Assembly (NCBI GenBank): GCA_902805475.1
Contig: CADCSX010000001.1
Location: forward strand, 1,178,001 to 1,242,000
Length of the DNA: 64,000 nucleotides
Source: Entonaema liquescens
Lineage: Eukaryota > Ascomycota > Sordariomycetes > Xylariales > Xylariaceae
Reading direction: 5' to 3'
The notes beneath the pieces were generated by a model. The model did no database searches. It saw nothing but the letters and a program-made list of their open reading frames with translations, and was not told the DNA's origin. The stretch's first letter is position 1. Each line of letters begins with the position of its first letter. Made by a program: the position numbers and the translations under genes. This document shows, piece after piece, positions 59,590 through 64,000 of this stretch.

Positions 59590-61395
59590 TATTAATTACG
59601 ACAGATGCTTCAATACATCGGACGATCGGCCAAGATTGGGTGTTAGGTTTATCAAGGCCAATACTCCTTTTTCATCGTTTACCTTGAGATACCCCTACCT
59701 TCACGTCAGACTACGTGATAGGTCTTACCTACAGGATATAGGATATAGCATATTGATACGCGTATGCCTAACAGACGATTGGCGTTTTCAAAAGTTTGGA
59801 TTGTTAAATGAAATAGCAGCAATGCGATTTAATGATATAATATCTCGTAAGACCTTTAACGGTTCGCTTTCCGGAAAGAAATCCAGATTTGTAGGATTCC
59901 GTCAGCAACAAATCCTGCGGCTAAATGCTAACGGTCCCTTCGCGCGCTTATCGGATCCAGCTCGAGTCGAGCAATGCAAGTCCCTTGCACCACATACGTG
60001 TCACCTATCAGCAGGGCTTAATTTGAGTTGAAGAATTCACATTCATTTGCCATGGCCGATTGTTCCACACTTGACCTTTCCGCGTCTCATCCTTAAAAGG
60101 TTCTACATAGCCATGTAAAGCAGAGGCTACGAAACCTTTACAGCCTATTTGGCTAAGAAAGCTATAAGCCATTTGTTATTATCATCACTATCCGGTCCCG
60201 AATTGAGTCGATGAAGTTGAGCGATGAAAAAGCCAAATTCTACGGCCTTGGGCAGGGGTAAAGACCCGATTCGATAATTCTTATACTGCGCTTACAATCC
60301 CATAGCCATTCGCTTTTGCAATTCAGGAAAATAGCCCAACTCAAGCGACTCATCCATGCGAGGGAGTGGTAGAGTTCAATGAAAGTAAACCGTAAGGCTG
60401 GTCCTTGTCAGCTGAGCAAATGAATATGTCTGATTTCAATTATCAATTCCGCCCAACCTACTTCATCCAACGGGATCTTTGCTTTAGACATCATTGGGCT
60501 TTACCTACCCATGCGGTGTATGCTGGCAACCCAATTAAGTCTCTAGAAGTATGGTTATCTGAGTCAGAATTACTCGGGCGCGGAATCGGCTAGGGGGGTC
60601 GTTCTAACATATTCCCTTCTGATACAGGAAGGAGAAATAATTAAGTTGGAAAATATGCGCCCATGGTGTATTGATACGTTATAGTCTTCGCTCACCTTGA
60701 GGCTCTGCATTTCAAGCTTGCAATAGGAGCCTCGCCTAATCGTACACGATTTATTATACACGACTCAGTTGATGATATTGGACCATTACATATTCCAGGG
60801 CCTTGGGATTTATTATTAGCATAGTCGTATAAAAAAAAAAAATTTTCAATATAATACACTATTTTAGCAGAAAGTAAATATGTCCATTTTCTTAGGTTAG
60901 GTAAATATCATGAGCGTGCTAGGCTACTCACAGGTATGTCTAAGGTATGCATACGAACTTGGACTAATTCGTAAGGGATGCTACCTCAAGACAGTTTCAC
61001 TTCCTAATTGATCTTCTTGTCCAGCCTTACGTTCGTATGTTTCAAGTCCGAGTTGGGCCAGGCCCCGATATTTCTAGGGTCCTCTCCGCAGAATCCCGGA
61101 CCCTGAAGAAACTATCTAGGCAGCGTTGTAAGTCACTTGCATTGGCACTAATAAATTTAGAAGCTAGGTCGGATTATACCATTCAGCTGGAGAAGCTATA
61201 GATCTAACTGAACCCGAAATTCTAAGATCGTTGGACCTTAATATTATAATCCCCTCTCTGCCAATCCTGTTCTTCATGTTTTGAAATATCTATCAGATAT
61301 TGGTGCGCAGCATCATGTTAGTATATTCAGCTCATGTAAGCTAAGTGTGTATAAATTCAAACAACTAGTACAACTACACGGTGAAGTAAATAAAA
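59590..61395. other. Intergenic, no gene seen
   Basis: About 1.8 kb of normal composition. Open frames running on from the Bem46-like gene to about 60031 are out of frame with it and have no family resemblance. Nothing else recognised. Confidence 0.5.
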
Positions 61396-62656
61396 ATGGT
61401 CTTCCCATCAGTAGAAGAGGTGTCTAAGAGCCCAGCATTCCCAACGGCAATGTGGAAACTCCAGCCGCACCAGTACGGCCTCTTGCCCGTCGCTGCTGAG
61501 AGAGGCGGGCCCCTGAATATCAGCTGGGAGGTCCACGGCGAGGGGCCTATCAAGCTCATTGTAAGCAACCCCCTTTCCATTTCCGTAATGCTACTCTTTT
61601 TGTCAAAAACTCCCAGTTCTAATAAGAACAGTTTATCGGTGGTATTGGTTTGGCAAAAGCAGACTGGCAACAACAGACCCTGTACTTCGGCCATGAGCGT
61701 GGAGATAGGTACTCCGTGCTCGTCTTCGATAATCGCGGCGCAGGAGAGTCGGATAAACCGGTGATGCGGTATAGTACGTCGGAGATGGCGCGCGACTTGC
61801 TTGAGGTCTTGGATCATCTCGGTTGGACGGCAGCTCGCCAGCTTCATATTTCAGGTGGTAGCAGTATGTATTTCATATTTCCTCCTATTTTTAGGCATCG
61901 CTTATTACTGCATCATACCAAACATGTCCGTACCTTTGCTGCCTAACGATGAGCGTGTCAGGGCAGGCCCCTTTTCTTAAGCCACATATGAGCATCCTCT
62001 TCTACATAAAACAGTCGTTGACTCCAAATGTTACAGTGGGCGGCATGATCGCACAAGAGGCTGCAGTTCTAATACCGGAGCGTATCGCTAGTCTAAACTT
62101 GCATTGTACCGCAGCTAAGCTAGATAATAACGGCACATTTACAGAGAGCATGGGTCGCCTTGGTGCTTTATTTCCCAGAAGTCTCGAGAGTAAGATCCGC
62201 TCTACAGCCAACGGTTGCTTCCCAGAGGAGTGGCTTGCAGCTCCAGACGAGACCGAACTACCTAGCGAGAGCACTCCAAAGTGCGAAGTACCTACTGGCG
62301 GGTACGGAAGGTTCGAAAGCAACTACGCACGATTCGCAGCGCAAGAAATACACATGCGGCGAAGCAAGAATGGGTTCCTGTTGCAAGCAGTTGCCGGTGG
62401 ATTTCACAGGAAGACTCCGGAGCAGCTAAAAGACCTAGCGGATCGAGTCTCTAGGGACAGGATTATGGTTTTGCATGGAACTGCGGATAGGATGATTCCG
62501 GTGGACCATGGTAGGAAGCTGATTGAGTATCTCAATCCTGGGAAGGCCCTGGTTGTAGAAGGTCTGGGGCACGCACCGGTTCAACAAACTACAAGATGGT
62601 TTAACGAGCTACTAGAAGAAAGGTGCACCCTCGGCGAGGGGTTGCGTGGGAGATAA
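61396..62656 (+). CDS. Alpha/beta hydrolase fold protein
   Basis: Exons 61396-61560, 61632-61863 and 62037-62656, 338 residues. The core shows LNISWEVHGEGPIKLIFIGG (first strands and oxyanion Gly), YSVLVFDNRGAGESDKPVM, the nucleophile elbow HISGGSMGGMIAQEAA completed across the second intron (A|TG gives Met), VLHGTADRMIPVDHGRK (acid Asp) and VVEGLGHAPVQQTT (His). The Ser-Asp-His triad is complete. It resembles haloperoxidase/epoxide-hydrolase-like cytosolic hydrolases, but the substrate cannot be read from sequence. There is no signal peptide. It lies near the P450 gene to its right, convergent with it. Confidence 0.88.
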
Positions 62657-63228
62657 CCAGAGTTTCTCTAGGTGGGACATATCGGTGAATCGACTTACAC
62701 AGTGAATATCTCCAACCCCTGTTATATATAATTCACTCTAAATGGTTCCATACTGTGTTAGGGGTTGGAACAAAGGCTTCCATTGGACAATTACCACAAT
62801 AAGTGAATATAGGCATGACGTGTGTTGCACAGCTGGGTGCCCAGTGTGAGTAAAGTATTGTGCCGGCGCCACCATAAAACTTATATACCCTAATAAAACA
62901 CACTCTCTACAAGCCAGGTTGGACCAGAGGTCGCGTCGCCGAACAAAGCTGCTGCTAATATCCTAGTTAGCTCATTGGGTTCATACAGTCAAAACGAAGT
63001 TAATCAGAATGTACGCTAGTACACAGACGAGAGACAAGCGGAAGGCTGAGCCATTTCAGAGTTAACAGACGGGGTATTGCTCAGCTGCGACGGAGAGGCC
63101 GGTTCGATTCCGGCGCCTGGCGTTTGTGTTTTTTTTTTCTTTCAATTCCTATTTTTTCCCTCTGTATATAGATAGTATATAGATAGGTATTCCTTAGAGA
63201 CCGCCCCCCTTTCCCCCCACCTTTGCCC
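62657..63228. other. Intergenic with possible Pol III RNA
   Basis: Between two convergent genes. The only structure seen is the candidate RNA at 62913-63123. Confidence 0.4.
62913..63123 (+). ncRNA. Candidate Pol III transcript with tRNA-like T-arm
   Basis: The 3' end is a perfect tRNA-type T-arm (GCCGGTTCGATTCCGGC, including the B-box GGTTCGATTCC), followed by GCCTGGC, a G, and within a few bases a run of nine or more T, the Pol III stop. The complementary GCCAGGT lies about 200 bases upstream at 62913, directly before an A-box-like TGGACCAGAGG. The gap is too long for a usual tRNA unless there is an intron of about 130 nt, and I could not fold an anticodon arm. It may be a tRNA with a large intron, another Pol III RNA or a tRNA fragment. 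Confidence 0.3.
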
Positions 63229-64000
63229 TCATTCAACATTAATCCCCCTATTCCTAGCACGCACCATTAACTCTGGCTTTGCCCATAAGGAAGTCTGCAT
63301 TCGAGACTCGCCATGCCAATCTAGAGTTGGGTCGACCAGTTGTAAGTCGTAAACCCAGAGCAGCTTAGCCAGCGTAGTCCGCAACTCCATCCATGCTAGG
63401 TTTCTACCTATACATGCCCTTGGGCCTATTGACCATGCCTGGCTACACTCTAGGTTATCAGTTCCATTAGGCTCTAACCATCTCTCCGGCTTAAATGACC
63501 ACGGATCTTCGAAGTTTGCTGAGCTTAGACAAGCTGAAATGGGACTCGTATATACCGTAATCTATGACGAGATAATTAGCTGACTTCATCCGATAGTAAC
63601 GGATATGATAGAGGTGCTACTTACCCCTCCAGGAAGAGGGCAACCGTCAACTATATCTCCACCATCTGGCACGAGACGAGGAAGCCCCATTGGCGTTGGG
63701 GGATATAAGCGCAATCCTTCCATGATGACTGCACGAAGGTAGGGCATCGACGCAGTAGAAAGATAAGAAATGTCCGAATATTTCTCGAAGGTGCCTCGAA
63801 TCTCATCCGTTAACTTAGACAAGGTGTATGTGTTCTGTAGTAGGTAGTAGATGATGGCGGCCAGGCTCGACGCTGTCGTGTCACTTCCCGCGACGACGAA
63901 GTCCGAGGAGTGTGCGGCGATTTGCCGATCCGAGACTATTCTGGGATCCCTGTTCTCGAGGATCCGGGTTAGGAAGTCTTTGCGATCTGTTTTTCTGTTG
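63229..64000 (-). CDS. Cytochrome P450, C-terminal half (cut by window edge)
   Basis: Haem-thiolate monooxygenase. The part in view has exons from beyond 64000 to 63625 and from 63561 to 63229, with a 63-nt intron. The I-helix motif VAGSDTTASS (oxygen activation), K-helix EGLRLYPP (ExxR), PERW, and haem loop SIGPRACIGRNLAW with the Cys ligand are all present. The haem loop starts with Trp-Ser rather than Phe, a common variant. The protein ends ARNRGINVE. The N terminus, including the membrane anchor, lies outside. Family and substrate are not assignable; microsomal location and need for a P450 reductase are inferred from the family. Confidence 0.9.

Noticed and set aside
59498..60031. Plus-strand frame overlapping the end of the Bem46-like gene
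   Set aside because: Out of frame with the hydrolase and without family resemblance; the hydrolase ends normally at 59589.

Overview
The window is nuclear DNA of a filamentous ascomycete (Pezizomycotina; Sordariomycete-like, but I cannot fix the genus). The signs are short introns with GTRNGT donors and GCTAAC/CTAAC branch sites, a GT15 mannosyltransferase, a Bem46-type hydrolase, a LaeA-like methyltransferase, and long AT-only blocks whose remaining homologies differ only by transitions. That pattern is what repeat-induced point mutation (RIP) leaves. There is no bacterial-style operon structure.

Layout. 1-1750: no gene seen. 1750-3097 (-): NAD(P)H-hydrate dehydratase with two compensating frameshifts. 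3707-5973 (-): mitochondrial ATP synthase alpha. 6868-8384 (-): O-methyltransferase. 9262-11608 (+) and 21230-23488 (+): two paralogous divergent protein kinases with the same eight-exon structure. They flank a roughly 9-kb AT-rich block (11.75-20.58 kb) that holds a pair of 155-bp direct repeats, a tRNA-like/SINE-like island and a less mutated LTR relative. 24118-24456 (+): short F-box protein. 24645-25952 (-) and 26546-28416 (-): D-galactonate dehydratase-like enzyme and an ACS-family MFS transporter, a plausible sugar-acid uptake and catabolism pair. 29.2-32.8 kb: AT-rich minisatellite, then empty sequence. 32878-33363 (+): Cys-containing, probably GPI-anchored secreted protein. 33849-35467 (-): LaeA-like methyltransferase. 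36775-37213 (-): small secreted protein whose start codon is missing. 37324-44766: full-length Ty3/gypsy LTR retrotransposon, heavily RIP-mutated, with 205-bp LTRs and a GGTAG target-site duplication.

From 45.5 kb the window is ordinary gene-dense housekeeping DNA: Dap1-like haem-binding protein (-), GT15 mannosyltransferase (+), Erd1/EXS protein (-), PEX10 with a frameshift before its RING finger (+), LYAR-type zinc-finger protein (-), Bem46-like hydrolase (+), a second alpha/beta hydrolase (+), a possible Pol III RNA, and the C-terminal half of a cytochrome P450 (-) running off the right edge.

The most unusual observation is in the kinase pair. Both genes need a nested 'stwintron' (an intron inside the first two bases of another intron's donor) at the same codon to stay in frame across the Asp-Ile-aromatic of subdomain IX. 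Simple single-intron or micro-exon models fail in both. Two other genes need GC-AG introns to keep conserved residues in frame. Functional links are inferences from gene families: Erd1 and the GT15 enzyme both belong to Golgi mannosylation, and the galactonate dehydratase and ACS transporter probably share a substrate.
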